NCBI RefSeq assembly: GCF_000428845.1
Contig: NZ_AUAS01000018.1
Location: forward strand, 1-64,000
Source of the DNA: Dyadobacter alkalitolerans DSM 23607
GTDB taxonomy: Bacteria > Bacteroidota > Bacteroidia > Cytophagales > Spirosomataceae
Direction: 5' to 3'
Length of the DNA: 64,000 bases
Both the position numbers and the translations under genes were made by a program. The notes beneath the pieces are model-generated. The model was not told the DNA's origin, searched no databases, and saw nothing but the letters and a program-made list of their open reading frames with translations. Each line of letters opens with the position of its first letter. Position 1 is the stretch's first letter. Positions 1 through 9,245 of this stretch are shown here, one piece after another.

Positions 1-345
1 TGGATAGGCAAAAACAGCAAGCCGACGAGCTGCTAAAAAGTGAGGAAGGCATTGTCAAACGAAAGAAGCGGTGCTATGACGTAGAACCCGTCTTTGGCAA
101 CATTAAACATAACCACGGCTTCCGCAAGTTTATGCTCCGCGGCAAACAAAAGGTCGAAATAGAGTGGGGATTGATCGCACTAGCCCAGAATATCAGGAAA
201 AGGGCGGCCTAGGAGGGCTGTTTACGCGCCTACCTGGCAAATCCAGTAAGCTAGCTTTTAACGGCGGATTTTGAATCTTAATTCTCAGTTACAAAAACCA
301 GAAACGAAAGAGGGTGCCCCATTTTGAAATGAGACACCCTCTTCG
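1..345 (+). mobile_element. Right end of an insertion sequence (boundary inferred)
   Basis: The transposase tail is followed by about 95 non-coding bases and then a near-palindrome at about 308-343, whose outer arms are GAGGGTG and CACCCTC. GAGGGTGTCTCA-like ends are what I would expect of an IS1182-type terminal repeat, so the element probably ends near 345, just before the stop codon (370) of the next gene. The left end is outside the window and no target duplication can be tested. The same hairpin could also serve as a transcription terminator, since TTTTTT follows it on the + strand. Confidence 0.4.
3..212 (+). CDS. IS1182-like transposase, C-terminal fragment
   Basis: This is the last 69 codons of an open frame that enters from the left edge and stops with TAG at 210-212. 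The peptide carries a pattern typical of the C-terminal part of DDE transposases of the IS1182 type: a VEPVFG-IKHNHGFR-F-LRG stretch, with the family's catalytic glutamate expected in EPVFG, then a block reading EWGLIALAQNIRK. The start lies outside the window, so I cannot tell whether the element is intact. Transposition of its own element is the likely role. Family assignment is from motif memory only. Confidence 0.8.
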   Translation, partial: DRQKQQADELLKSEEGIVKRKKRCYDVEPVFGNIKHNHGFRKFMLRGKQKVEIEWGLIALAQNIRKRAA

Positions 346-353
346 CCTTTTTT
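308..353. terminator. Hairpin between IS end and barrel-protein gene
   Basis: Arms GAGGGTG and CACCCTC enclose a second helix, CATTT with AAATG. A T-run (CCTTTTTT) follows on the + strand. The hairpin sits immediately downstream of the minus-strand gene ending at 370 and could stop transcription from either side. It may instead be the terminal repeat of the IS. Confidence 0.45.
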
Positions 354-369
354 CATATTATCCAAAAAA

Positions 370-3291
370 TTACGGCTTCTTAGTAGTATCTGCTGGCACT
401 GCTGGTTTTGCAGGGATAGCTGATGAATCAGCTGGAATCATTGGCTTAGCGGTTGAGTCAGCTGGCATAACCGGCCTCACAGTCGAGTCCGCTGGCATTA
501 CGGGCCTTGACATTGAATCTGCTGGCATTACAGTTGGGCTTGTCGCGGAGCCGACAGGGGTTGTCATCGGACGCGCAGTTGAATCCGGGCGAGTGCCTGG
601 CTGCATGGGCATGCCTTGTCTTGCCGGTCTGGCTGTGCTGTCGATGCCTGCCGGGCGGCCTGCGCCTTCTGGACGGGATGCGTTTGGAGCAGATGGGCGC
701 ATGGTTGGCACGATTACTGCTGGTGCTCCTTGAACAGCACCGGCTCCGGCGCCTGCATCCATTCCACCACCTTCGCTTTTCTGGTCATCGTTATTAACTG
801 ATTTTCTTCTCCGTGATTTCTGCTCGGTGAATGTCATTTTCCCTAAACGATACGAGAAGTTAATCCGGAAACCTCTGTTGAACAGATAGTTTGTGTTGTT
901 CTGCGTGAATGATGGCGTTTCAAGCTGCGTTTTCATTTTGAATGATGGGGCCAGGAAGTTCTCCATTCCAAATCCAATGCTTCCGCGCTTGTTGGTAAAA
1001 TCTTTCTTGATTCCCAAATCATACATTCTGAATCCGGCTTGTGTTCCTTGAAGCTGAACATCGCGTCCCCTCATGAAACCGCCTGCCTGCAATCCCCATC
1101 CGTTTTTAATGTTCAAGCTCGTTCTAAAACGGCCACTTAGTACGAAACCTGTGTTGGAAGCTGCTAACAAAGGATCCGGATTGTTATTTGTAAGATCTGC
1201 ATAGTAAGCGTCAAAACCTCCTCCTACTTGCCATCTTTTAAAGAATGTCATGTTTCCGAAAACATTCACCCCATAATTTTTCTTCGAACCAATGTTACCA
1301 TAAGTTGTCGTGATAACCCCGGCTTCGTCGGTCGTACGAATGCTTTCGATTGAACTGTTGGTAAAACGTGCAAATGTAGAGACGTTCACATAAAGTGAAT
1401 TCTTGAAAAAGCTTGTTCCTAATTCAACCTGATCCGTCAATTCAGGACGGAGTTGCGGGTTACCCACAGTGATGTTCTGTGGGTTCGCCGCATTTCGATT
1501 AGGATTTAGGAATTGAATGCCAGGACGTTGAAGGCGGCGGTTATAACCCAGCTTAACGGTTTGTCCTTTGCCAAATGTTTGGGACAAGTTAAGACTCGGC
1601 ACCAGGTTACTATAAGCCGGAATGCTCAGGTCGCCCTGCTCACCTTGCGTAGCATCAATGCTGGTATACTCATAACGCGAGCCCGCCTTCACGGTAAATT
1701 TGCTTTTCGTTGTATATGTGTAGGAAAAATATCCCGCTGCAACATTCTGATCGTAGTTCAAACTGCTCGCAGCTTGCGGTGTGTCGACTGTATTGTAATA
1801 ATCAAAATTACTGACCACTTGACGGAAGATGCCTTTTCCACCAAATTCAACCAGCTGATTGTCTTTCACCGGCGTCTGATAATCCACCTGAATGGTGCTT
1901 TCCTGATTATGGCTGGCGTTGTTGTTGCCCTGGCTTCCCAGCAGTTCGCGCAGTTGACTGTTATTTAGAGAATAAATGTCTGCGTCAAAGTCATTCGTCC
2001 GGTTGTTACGGCTAAACTGTGTAGAAATGCTCAACTCCTGCTGCGGCTTGGCTAATGTTTTGATATAATCCACATTCACGTCCCAAGTGCCAGACAAGTC
2101 TTTTGTATTTACATCCCGGAAGCTATTGCGCGTTGTGCCGTCGCTTTGCGTGTTGAATGTTGACAAATCCTGCTGATTACGCATGTTACGCATGCCATAA
2201 CGCACCCCGGCAGAAAGTGAAGTTTTGGAATCAATCTCATAATCCCATCCGAAGTTATAAGAACCGAAAGCCATCTTATTATCGGACTCGCTCATCTGGC
2301 GGATCGAGAATTTATCAATTTTACCCACTTGCAGGTTTTCAGATTTGCCCGGCATATTGTAGTTAAAACGGCCAAAACCACCCAAACTGAAACCCATTTT
2401 ACCAACTCTGTAATTTCCTCTCAATCCCAGGTTTGAACCTCTGTTACCAATGCCCGTATCCAAATTCAATGTCCCACCCTGGATCGTGCTTTTCTTGGTA
2501 ACAATGTTGATAATTCCAGCGGAACCCTCAGCATCGTATTTTGCTGATGGCGAAGTGATTACTTCAACAGATTTGATCATATCCGCCGGAATTTGTTTCA
2601 ATGCATCCGCAACGCTGGTTGCGATAATAGTCGAAGGTTTGTTATTGATCAAAACCCGAACATTAGAACTTCCTCTTAATGAAACATTTCCATCCAGATC
2701 GACCGTTAACATCGGCACTTTCTTCATTACATCCGAAGCGTCGCCGCCTTTGCTGGTAATGTCCTTTTCGTTGTTATAAACAAGCCTGTCCACTTTCTCC
2801 TCGATCAATTGCGCCATTCCCACAACTTCAACCTCATTCAACTGAACCACATCCGGTCCCAGGCTTACATTGCCCAGGTTAAGTTCTGTTTTGCGGTCAA
2901 TCTTAATGTCATTGATGGTTTTGGTTTTATAACCAATAAAAGAAATAAGGATTTTAAAATTTCCGGAAGCCACTTTGGTAAGCTCGAAAGCACCTTTTTC
3001 ATCAGTAGTCGTTCCGTCGATCGGGTTATTTGTTTTAATGTCAACCAAAGAAAGCGCTGCAAATTCGACCGGTTTTTTACTCACCGAGTCAATGAGGATT
3101 CCTTTAATTTTACCATTTCCTTTGGGTGTGTCCTCGGCCGTTCCGGGGATCACTGTCTGGCGCTGCGGCCTGTCATTTCCACCGCCGCGGTTTCCGCCAA
3201 ATCCGCCGCCACCTCCCGGAAATTGCGCCAAGGCTGCGAAGCTCAGCAACGTCATAAGTATAACAGGAGTAACTTTTCTTATCATGTCCAT
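370..3291 (-). CDS. TonB-linked outer-membrane beta-barrel protein with Pro-rich repeat tail
   Basis: The 973-residue protein begins with a signal peptide (cleavage expected after LSFAALA, about residue 22), then a Gly-rich linker. A carboxypeptidase-regulatory-like beta-sandwich follows (about 62-145, with the usual DEKGAFELTKVASG pattern). Next come a plug-like region (about 160-265, with ITSPSAKYDAEGSAGIINIVTKK) and a long barrel of the OMP_b-brl_3 type ending near INFSYRLGKMTF. These barrels are TonB-receptor relatives of unknown substrate. After the last strand there are about 125 extra residues, ending in four decapeptide repeats of the form MPADS-xx-(R/K)-P-x. Barrels normally end at their final aromatic strand, so this tail is unusual. 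The gene is divergent from the LytS/LytTR pair. The second codon pair offers an alternative ATG. Confidence 0.85.
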   Translation of the reverse strand: MDMIRKVTPVILMTLLSFAALAQFPGGGGGFGGNRGGGNDRPQRQTVIPGTAEDTPKGNGKIKGILIDSVSKKPVEFAALSLVDIKTNNPIDGTTTDEKGAFELTKVASGNFKILISFIGYKTKTINDIKIDRKTELNLGNVSLGPDVVQLNEVEVVGMAQLIEEKVDRLVYNNEKDITSKGGDASDVMKKVPMLTVDLDGNVSLRGSSNVRVLINNKPSTIIATSVADALKQIPADMIKSVEVITSPSAKYDAEGSAGIINIVTKKSTIQGGTLNLDTGIGNRGSNLGLRGNYRVGKMGFSLGGFGRFNYNMPGKSENLQVGKIDKFSIRQMSESDNKMAFGSYNFGWDYEIDSKTSLSAGVRYGMRNMRNQQDLSTFNTQSDGTTRNSFRDVNTKDLSGTWDVNVDYIKTLAKPQQELSISTQFSRNNRTNDFDADIYSLNNSQLRELLGSQGNNNASHNQESTIQVDYQTPVKDNQLVEFGGKGIFRQVVSNFDYYNTVDTPQAASSLNYDQNVAAGYFSYTYTTKSKFTVKAGSRYEYTSIDATQGEQGDLSIPAYSNLVPSLNLSQTFGKGQTVKLGYNRRLQRPGIQFLNPNRNAANPQNITVGNPQLRPELTDQVELGTSFFKNSLYVNVSTFARFTNSSIESIRTTDEAGVITTTYGNIGSKKNYGVNVFGNMTFFKRWQVGGGFDAYYADLTNNNPDPLLAASNTGFVLSGRFRTSLNIKNGWGLQAGGFMRGRDVQLQGTQAGFRMYDLGIKKDFTNKRGSIGFGMENFLAPSFKMKTQLETPSFTQNNTNYLFNRGFRINFSYRLGKMTFTEQKSRRRKSVNNDDQKSEGGGMDAGAGAGAVQGAPAVIVPTMRPSAPNASRPEGAGRPAGIDSTARPARQGMPMQPGTRPDSTARPMTTPVGSATSPTVMPADSMSRPVMPADSTVRPVMPADSTAKPMIPADSSAIPAKPAVPADTTKKP
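409..528 (-). repeat. 30-bp tandem repeat encoding MPADS decapeptides
   Basis: Four consecutive, slightly diverged 30-bp units encode MPADSMSRPV, MPADSTVRPV, MPADSTAKPM and IPADSSAIPA. A fifth degenerate unit (VPADTTKKP) reaches the stop codon. The unit length is a multiple of three, so copy number can change without frameshift. Upstream of it, a looser run of RPDSTARPM-like segments extends the low-complexity tail. Confidence 0.85.
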
Positions 3292-3598
3292 GGTTGTATT
3301 GCAATAATTGTTCGATTCAATTTCAAAGTAAATACCTTAATCGGACAACAAATCGGGCAATAGATGGAAAGGACACTTCCACCGATCAAACCGCACTTTT
3401 ACCCGATAAGTCCGCGGATCCTGTTCTTAGAATAATGCAGAACTGAGTATTTGTGACGCGAAGTGGCTTTATAGAGTGATGGTGCTCATCAGTCGGTATT
3501 TGCAGGGCGTTAATCGATTGGGCTAGGCACTTTGATTTATTACACGTAAGATTGTAATTGCAAGCTACGTTTCCTGCAATAACCTAACAGACACAAAG
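3292..3598. other. Intergenic region between divergent genes (307 bp)
   Basis: This stretch separates the barrel-protein gene (leftward) from the LytS-type kinase gene (rightward) and must hold both promoters. I see no full TAnnTTTG box; TTACTTTG on the minus strand about 35 bases before the barrel gene and TAAGATTG on the plus strand near 3546 each miss by one position. No repeat, hairpin of note or small gene is visible. Confidence 0.5.
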
Positions 3599-4669
3599 AT
3601 GGATGCAAATGCCGCCCGAAAATATCCTCCGTTTTTCCTGCATATCCTGGGATGGAGTTTCCTGGCCCTATTCTTAATGTGGCAACCGCTGAGCTGGCAG
3701 ATCCAATTTCCTATGACATTCTGGATCAAGCAGGCTGTTCAGTTTACGCTGTTGATTACGATTTTTTATCTCAATTACTATATATGGTTTCCCAAGTTCC
3801 TGGCTAAAAACCGTTACGGCCGCTTCATTATACTGAACCTGGTTTCGGTCGTAATGTTAGCTGTGATCATTGAGCAGGTAAAAATTTCAATCCACCACGG
3901 CGAGCAGATGGATCAGGCATTCAAGACGGCGCGGGAAACCAATGGTGACAAAAAGCGGCAAGACAGGCTCGACTATTTTGCATTGCTGACTGCCCTGCTC
4001 ATCATAGGGATCAGCACGAGTGTGGCGGCGGTGAGGGAAACGCAGCGGGATAAACAGTTTAGGGAAAACCTTGAAAAAGAGAAGATTAACTCCGAGTTAT
4101 CTTTCCTAAAAGCACAGATCAATCCGCATTTCTTTTTCAACACATTAAACAACATATATGCATTAACGGTCATTGACGTGGAGGCGGCGCGGGAAGCGTT
4201 GCATAAGCTGTCACGGATGATGCGTTATGTGCTTTACGAAACCCAGCACGGGACTGTGTTGCTGAGCCAGGAAATCGCGTTTGCGCAGGATTATATTCAA
4301 TTGATGCAGCTGCGATTGACGGATAAAGTGACAGTCCACCTTGATCCGCCAAGCCCGATGCACGATGTTTCTATTGCTCCAATGCTGTTTTTGCCCTTTA
4401 TTGAAAATGCGTTTAAGCACGGCGTTAGCGCTGTTCAGCCCAGTAGGATCGACATTCAGATTCGGCAGGACAAGCACAAGATTTTTGTAGAGGTCAAAAA
4501 CACATTATTTACGGATAAAAGAGCCATTTTGGACGAAAGCAACGGCATTGGGCTCGTTAATACGCAGCGTCGGCTGGACCTTTTGTATCCGGGAAAATAT
4601 CAGCTGGAAGTGAATGAGAACAAAGAAGAAAAAGAATTTGAAGTTCATTTGGAATTAGAAACTGCATGA
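3599..4669 (+). CDS. LytS/YehU-type sensor histidine kinase
   Basis: The 356-residue membrane kinase has four hydrophobic segments (about 11-28, 43-66, 75-92, 126-146) and a short coiled linker. The His_kinase domain carries the diagnostic INPHFFFNTLNNIYAL block, with phospho-acceptor His177. The ATP-binding half has PFIENAFKHG and a GIGL-NTQRRL glycine box. It lacks a recognisable extracellular ligand domain, so the signal is probably sensed by the membrane part. Its stop overlaps the start of the next gene in ATGA, which indicates translational coupling with its response regulator. Target genes are unknown; the divergent barrel-protein gene is one candidate. Confidence 0.92.
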   Translation: MDANAARKYPPFFLHILGWSFLALFLMWQPLSWQIQFPMTFWIKQAVQFTLLITIFYLNYYIWFPKFLAKNRYGRFIILNLVSVVMLAVIIEQVKISIHHGEQMDQAFKTARETNGDKKRQDRLDYFALLTALLIIGISTSVAAVRETQRDKQFRENLEKEKINSELSFLKAQINPHFFFNTLNNIYALTVIDVEAAREALHKLSRMMRYVLYETQHGTVLLSQEIAFAQDYIQLMQLRLTDKVTVHLDPPSPMHDVSIAPMLFLPFIENAFKHGVSAVQPSRIDIQIRQDKHKIFVEVKNTLFTDKRAILDESNGIGLVNTQRRLDLLYPGKYQLEVNENKEEKEFEVHLELETA

Positions 4670-5400
4670 GCGTACTCCAATGCATAGCAGTCGATGACGA
4701 GCCGTTAGCGCTCGGACTGGTTTGCTCTTTTATAGAAAAAACACCTTTCCTGGCACTTGCCGGGCGATATTCCAGCGCCGTCGAAGCGCTGCAAGCCATT
4801 CATTCCAAGCACATTGATGTCATTTTTCTGGATATTCAAATGCCTGATCTCACCGGCATCGAACTCGCGAGAGTCATTGATAAAGGGGACGGAAGAGCGC
4901 CGAGAATCATATTTACGACTGCATTCAACCAATACGCGCTCGACGGATTTCGTGTGGACGCACTTGACTATCTCCTGAAACCCTTTAATTACGAAGAATT
5001 CCTGCGGGCAGCTTCCAAAGCGCAGGCTTACAGCGAGTTATTAAACAAAGCTTCCTATGCTAGCGCACCTGATCCCAAAGATGGTTATTTGTTCCTAAAG
5101 GTTGAATATCAACTGGTTAGGATTGCTTACGAAGACATTCTTTATATGGAAGGTTTGAAGGATTATGTGAAGGTTCATTTAAAATCCGATTCAAAACCCA
5201 TCCTTTCTTTGACCAGCTTGAAAGCATTAGAAGAAAAACTTCCTGTCTCCAAGTTTATGCGTGTACACCGCTCATTTATCGTGAATCTGGATAAAATCAG
5301 CGCTGTAACAAAAAATACCATCCAAATCGGCAGCATGACGATTCCCGTCAGCGACCAGCATAAGGATGGTTTTAATCAATTTTTGAGCAAATGGATGTAA
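4666..5400 (+). CDS. LytTR-family response regulator
   Basis: The 244-residue partner of the upstream kinase has an N-terminal receiver domain (about 1-120) with acidic pocket VDDEP at 9-13 and phospho-acceptor Asp56 in FLDIQMP. It is followed by a LytTR DNA-binding domain (about 140-240) with the typical YMEGLKDYVKVH and F-RVHRSFIVNL patterns. LytTR regulators bind paired direct repeats in promoters; none was looked for exhaustively here. The stop lies only 10 bp from the convergent uvrA stop and no terminator hairpin is visible between them. Confidence 0.93.
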   Translation: MSVLQCIAVDDEPLALGLVCSFIEKTPFLALAGRYSSAVEALQAIHSKHIDVIFLDIQMPDLTGIELARVIDKGDGRAPRIIFTTAFNQYALDGFRVDALDYLLKPFNYEEFLRAASKAQAYSELLNKASYASAPDPKDGYLFLKVEYQLVRIAYEDILYMEGLKDYVKVHLKSDSKPILSLTSLKALEEKLPVSKFMRVHRSFIVNLDKISAVTKNTIQIGSMTIPVSDQHKDGFNQFLSKWM

Positions 5401-5410
5401 AAGGGCAAGC

Positions 5411-8263
5411 TTATTTCAGCTCTTCCTTCAAAAAGTATCCGGTGTAACTTCCCTTCACTTTCGACACTTTTTCGGGCGTTCCTTCTGCAATGATGCGTCC
5501 GCCTTGTGCACCGCCTTCGGGTCCAACGTCAATCACGTGATCCGCAACTTTGATGACGTCCAGGTTATGCTCGATAATGAGGACTGTATTGCCTTTTTCA
5601 ACCAGTTTGTTCAAAACATTCAGCAAATGCCTGATATCCTGGAAATGCAATCCGGTTGTGGGTTCATCGAGAATGTAAAGCGTTTTTCCGGTGTCGCGTT
5701 TCGAGAGTTCTTCCGAAAGCTTTACGCGCTGCGCTTCTCCGCCTGACAATGTGGTTGCGTGCTGGCCTAATGTAATGTAACCCAAACCTACATCATTCAA
5801 TGTCTGCACTTTACGCAAAATCCTGGGCTGATTTTCAAAGAATTCCAATGCGGATTCTACGGTCATATCCAGAATGTCGGCAACCGATTTTCCTTTGAAA
5901 CGTACTTCTAATGTTTCGCGGTTAAAGCGCTTTCCTTTGCAAGTTTCACAGTTAATGTGCACATCTGGCAGGAAATCCATTTCAATTTTCTTCATTCCCG
6001 CGCCTTCGCAATCTTCGCAGCGTCCGCCTTTCACATTAAAAGAGAACCGTCCGGGTTTATAACCGCGGATTTTGGCTTCCGGCAATTCGGCAAAAAGCGT
6101 CCTAATGTCTGTAAATAAATTCGTGTAAGTCGCTGGATTGGAGCGCGGCGTGCGTCCAATCGGCGACTGGTCCACTTCAATAACTTTATCAATATTCTCC
6201 AAACCTTCCACCGACTTATAAGGCAGCGGCTCTCTTCTGGATTTGTAAAAAAATTGATTCAACAGCGGAAACAATGTCTCATGGATCAGCGACGATTTTC
6301 CGCTTCCACTCACCCCTGTAACGCAAACCATCGTCCCCAGCGGAAACGACATGTTTACATTCTTCAAATTATGCCCGGTGCAGCCTTTGATAGAAATCGT
6401 TTGGCCACTTCCTTTCCGGCGTTTCTTTGGCACATCAATCGCAGTTCTTCCACTCAGATATTCGGCTGTTAATGAGCCATTTTGCAGAAAAACTTCCGGC
6501 GTTCCCGCTCCTACCACATTGCCGCCATGACGCCCCGCGCCCGGCCCAATGTCCAGAATATAATCCGAAGCCAGCATCATATCCTTATCATGCTCTACGA
6601 CCAGAACGGTGTTTCCAAGATCGCGCAAGCTCTTCAGAGAATTGATAAGCCGCACATTATCACGCTGATGCAGCCCAATGCTAGGCTCATCCATAATGTA
6701 TAGCACGCCCGTCAGCTGCGTTCCGATTTGCGTCGCAAGCCTGATCCGCTGCGCTTCCCCACCCGACAGTGTCCTTAATGCTCGGTTCAAGGTCAGATAA
6801 TCCAAACCTACATCCAGCAGGAAGCCAACTCTTTTTCTGATTTCTTTTAAAACCTCGTGACCGATTACGCGCTGCTTTTCCTCCAATCTGTCTTCCAGGT
6901 TCACCAGCCATTCCGCCAGAACACGAATGTCACTGTCAGCGAGTTCAGCAATGTCTTTGCCATCCACCCTGAAATGCAAAGATTCCTTTCTCAGGCGCTT
7001 GCCACTACATTCCGGACAGGTTTGGACGGTCATAAAATCCTTTAACCAATCCTGAATTTTATCATTTCCGCTTTCCTGCTGGCGCTTCAGGAAGTTGATA
7101 ATGCCGTCAAATTTAGTGTCCCACTCTGTTCCCGGATATTTTTTGGAAGGAACGGGCACTGCATCTTCGCTTCCGTAAAGGACGAGCTTCATCGCTTCTT
7201 CCGGAAATTTGTCCAAAGGTGTTGCCAGCGTTACTTTAAATGGTTTTAGTAAAACTTCCAATTGCTTGAAAATCCACGCTTCGCGGTATTCGCCCATCGG
7301 CGCAATGCCGCCTTTGGTAATGCTCAAAGATTTGTCCGGCATAATGGACTCTTCCGTGATCTCCTCAATCATTCCCAAACCCTGACAAGTTGGGCACCAG
7401 CCGTAAGGTGAGTTGAAAGAGAATGCATTAGGCGCAGGGTCATCATAACTTATGCCCGATTCCGGGTCCATCAGGTTTTGAGAAAAATAGTAAGTTTCTC
7501 CTTTTTCATCCAGAACCATCAATGCACCTTTTCCTTGCTTAATCGCCGTCGCCACAGACTGGCTCAACCGATAGCGCGATTGCGTATCTTCGGATTCTTT
7601 TTTAGGAATAACACGATCGATAACGATCTCAATGTCATGCACCTTGTAACGATCGAGCTGCATCTTCGGCGCAATTTCCTGCACTTCTCCATCCACCCGC
7701 ACCTTGTTATAACCCAACCGCGCAATCTGAACAAAAAGCTCACGATAATGCCCTTTCCGACCTTTTACGGCAGGAGCGAGCAATATGATTTTTTGTCCTA
7801 AAAACTGTGTAAATAATTGATTAATAATCTGATCCTGCGACTGCTTGACCATCTTCCGTCCGGTAACATAGGAAAATGCCTCGCCTGCGCGTGCGTAAAG
7901 CAACCTCAGGAAGTCATAAATTTCAGTCACCGTCCCCACCGTCGAGCGCGGATTGCGGGAAGTGGTTTTTTGTTCAATGCTGATTACGGGTGACAAACCG
8001 CTGATCTTGTCCACATCCGGCCGCTCCATTTCGCCGATAAACCCACGCGCATAGGAAGAAAAACTCTCCATATAACGGCGCTGGCCCTCTGCATAAATGG
8101 TGTCAAAAGCCAGCGAAGATTTCCCGCTGCCGCTTATGCCGGTTACGACAACGAGCTTGTTTCGGGGAATGTTAACGTCAATATTTTTCAAATTGTGCTC
8201 GCGCGCGCCTTCAACTTCAATTAAGTCCTGGCCTTCGAGCTCAGTTGCATTCAAATGTTCCAA
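5411..8263 (-). CDS. uvrA: Excinuclease ABC subunit A
   Basis: UvrA is the damage-recognition ATPase of nucleotide excision repair, acting with UvrB and UvrC. The 950 residues match the family length of about 940-950. Visible parts are two ABC cassettes with Walker A GISGSGKSS (about 43) and GVSGSGKSS, two LSGGEAQR signatures, and CxxC pairs of the zinc modules (CPTC, CPECSGK, CEDCEGAG, CETCKGK). No in-frame ATG precedes the conserved GAREHNLKN block. The start therefore appears to be TTG at 8261-8263, just after an in-frame stop and an AAAAGA-like leader. It is monocistronic here. Confidence 0.96.
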   Translation of the reverse strand: MEHLNATELEGQDLIEVEGAREHNLKNIDVNIPRNKLVVVTGISGSGKSSLAFDTIYAEGQRRYMESFSSYARGFIGEMERPDVDKISGLSPVISIEQKTTSRNPRSTVGTVTEIYDFLRLLYARAGEAFSYVTGRKMVKQSQDQIINQLFTQFLGQKIILLAPAVKGRKGHYRELFVQIARLGYNKVRVDGEVQEIAPKMQLDRYKVHDIEIVIDRVIPKKESEDTQSRYRLSQSVATAIKQGKGALMVLDEKGETYYFSQNLMDPESGISYDDPAPNAFSFNSPYGWCPTCQGLGMIEEITEESIMPDKSLSITKGGIAPMGEYREAWIFKQLEVLLKPFKVTLATPLDKFPEEAMKLVLYGSEDAVPVPSKKYPGTEWDTKFDGIINFLKRQQESGNDKIQDWLKDFMTVQTCPECSGKRLRKESLHFRVDGKDIAELADSDIRVLAEWLVNLEDRLEEKQRVIGHEVLKEIRKRVGFLLDVGLDYLTLNRALRTLSGGEAQRIRLATQIGTQLTGVLYIMDEPSIGLHQRDNVRLINSLKSLRDLGNTVLVVEHDKDMMLASDYILDIGPGAGRHGGNVVGAGTPEVFLQNGSLTAEYLSGRTAIDVPKKRRKGSGQTISIKGCTGHNLKNVNMSFPLGTMVCVTGVSGSGKSSLIHETLFPLLNQFFYKSRREPLPYKSVEGLENIDKVIEVDQSPIGRTPRSNPATYTNLFTDIRTLFAELPEAKIRGYKPGRFSFNVKGGRCEDCEGAGMKKIEMDFLPDVHINCETCKGKRFNRETLEVRFKGKSVADILDMTVESALEFFENQPRILRKVQTLNDVGLGYITLGQHATTLSGGEAQRVKLSEELSKRDTGKTLYILDEPTTGLHFQDIRHLLNVLNKLVEKGNTVLIIEHNLDVIKVADHVIDVGPEGGAQGGRIIAEGTPEKVSKVKGSYTGYFLKEELK

Positions 8264-8494
8264 AATGATCTTTTATGTTTGTCGATAATTCCATTCAAAA
8301 CCGGTTATTGAATAACCCTAAAAACGGACCCAGAGTTGCAAAGTTTTTGCACAAGATTGAGCCTCGTCCTCGCACTGCCAGAGCCGGGCTTCTAAAATAG
8401 TGAAGGAAGCAATGCTGCGTGCGTGTTCTTTGTTATTTTAGCGCAGAATTGTTGCTGCAACCAGTTAGCAGGCTGTTATACAAAACGCAATATT

Positions 8495-8659
8495 ATGAAA
8501 ATCAACAACGAAACGGAATACGAAAAAGCCTCCGAACGGGCGGATGAGATTTTTGGCGCCAAAAAAGGATCGCCGGAAGAGCAGGAGTTGAAAGAGTTGC
8601 TGAAAGCGATCAAGGATTACGAAGATGACTTCATACGGATGCTGAAAGAGAATGAGTAA
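8495..8659 (+). CDS. Small protein resembling the N-terminal part of a HigA-type antitoxin
   Basis: The 54-residue acidic protein starts at ATG 8495; an open frame further upstream is not convincing. Its pattern (K-x-ETEYEKA, a DEIF segment, KKGSPEEQELKELL, IKDYEDDF) parallels the N-terminal half of the HigA-like antitoxin encoded at 38732-39103 (EKEYDEAMIEIDRLMKKGEA, YEKEHY). The helix-turn-helix half is absent and no toxin gene is adjacent. Its 3' end overlaps the convergent YigZ-family gene by 29 bp. It could be a decayed antitoxin, a free-standing N-domain protein, or a regulator of a toxin elsewhere. The coding call is moderately sure and the function is not known. Confidence 0.6.
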   Translation: MKINNETEYEKASERADEIFGAKKGSPEEQELKELLKAIKDYEDDFIRMLKENE

Positions 8660-9245
8660 GGCCCTCGATCTGCTCGCAACGGGCGATAAACCTTTCCGTG
8701 CCCGCCACACGCACTTCCACGACTAACCGGCATTCCATCTCAAAAACCTGCTCTCTAACAGGCAGTTCCATCTCCTTCACAATCCGCATGACATCATTCA
8801 TCTGCGGATAGGAAAATTTGAGGTGATATAAATTATAAAAGTGCCTTGTAACAATCTCAGACTGGTTTAAAGCATCCTCGGTCGCCAGCTTATAAGCATT
8901 AATCAATCCCGGAACACCCAATAATGTGCCTCCAAAATAGCGCACAACCACGACCAGAATGTTGGTTACGTTTCTGGAATACAATGTGTTAAGAATCGGC
9001 CGACCTGCTGTTCCGGAAGGTTCGCCGTCATCGCTCATTCGGTAACTCATCCGATCTGCTCCGAGCCGGTAAGCATAGCAATGATGCACAGCTTTGGGAT
9101 GCAGCTCCCGCAATGTTGCCAAATGCGTTTTTGCATCCGTTTCGCCTTCGATTGGAAAGCTGTATGCCAGAAATTTGCTGCCTTTGTCTTTGAAAAAACC
9201 TTCCGCTGGCCCGGTGACGGTTTGATAACTATCGTCAAATAACAC
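8631..9245 (-). CDS. YigZ/IMPACT family protein
   Basis: The 204-residue protein has the UPF0029/IMPACT fold. The conserved core spans about 18-125 and includes KGSKF, HHCYAYR, the DDGEPSGTAGRPIL signature and VVVRYFGGTLLGVPGL, followed by a C-terminal DUF1949-like domain. Members are linked to translation or RNA-related regulation in eukaryotes, but the bacterial role is unsettled. The start appears to be GTG at 9243-9245, overlapping the end of the upstream MFS gene by 11 bp, so the two are likely co-transcribed. It overlaps the small convergent gene at its 3' end. Confidence 0.9.
   Translation of the reverse strand: MLFDDSYQTVTGPAEGFFKDKGSKFLAYSFPIEGETDAKTHLATLRELHPKAVHHCYAYRLGADRMSYRMSDDGEPSGTAGRPILNTLYSRNVTNILVVVVRYFGGTLLGVPGLINAYKLATEDALNQSEIVTRHFYNLYHLKFSYPQMNDVMRIVKEMELPVREQVFEMECRLVVEVRVAGTERFIARCEQIEGLTHSLSASV

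Noticed and set aside
2809..3363. A 184-codon open frame antisense to the start of the outer-membrane barrel gene
   Set aside because: It mirrors the codon structure of the real gene, has no protein-like motifs and no upstream signals.
3292..3598. A LytTR-type direct-repeat binding site between the barrel gene and the kinase gene
   Set aside because: No convincing pair of 9-bp repeats with the right spacing could be found by eye.
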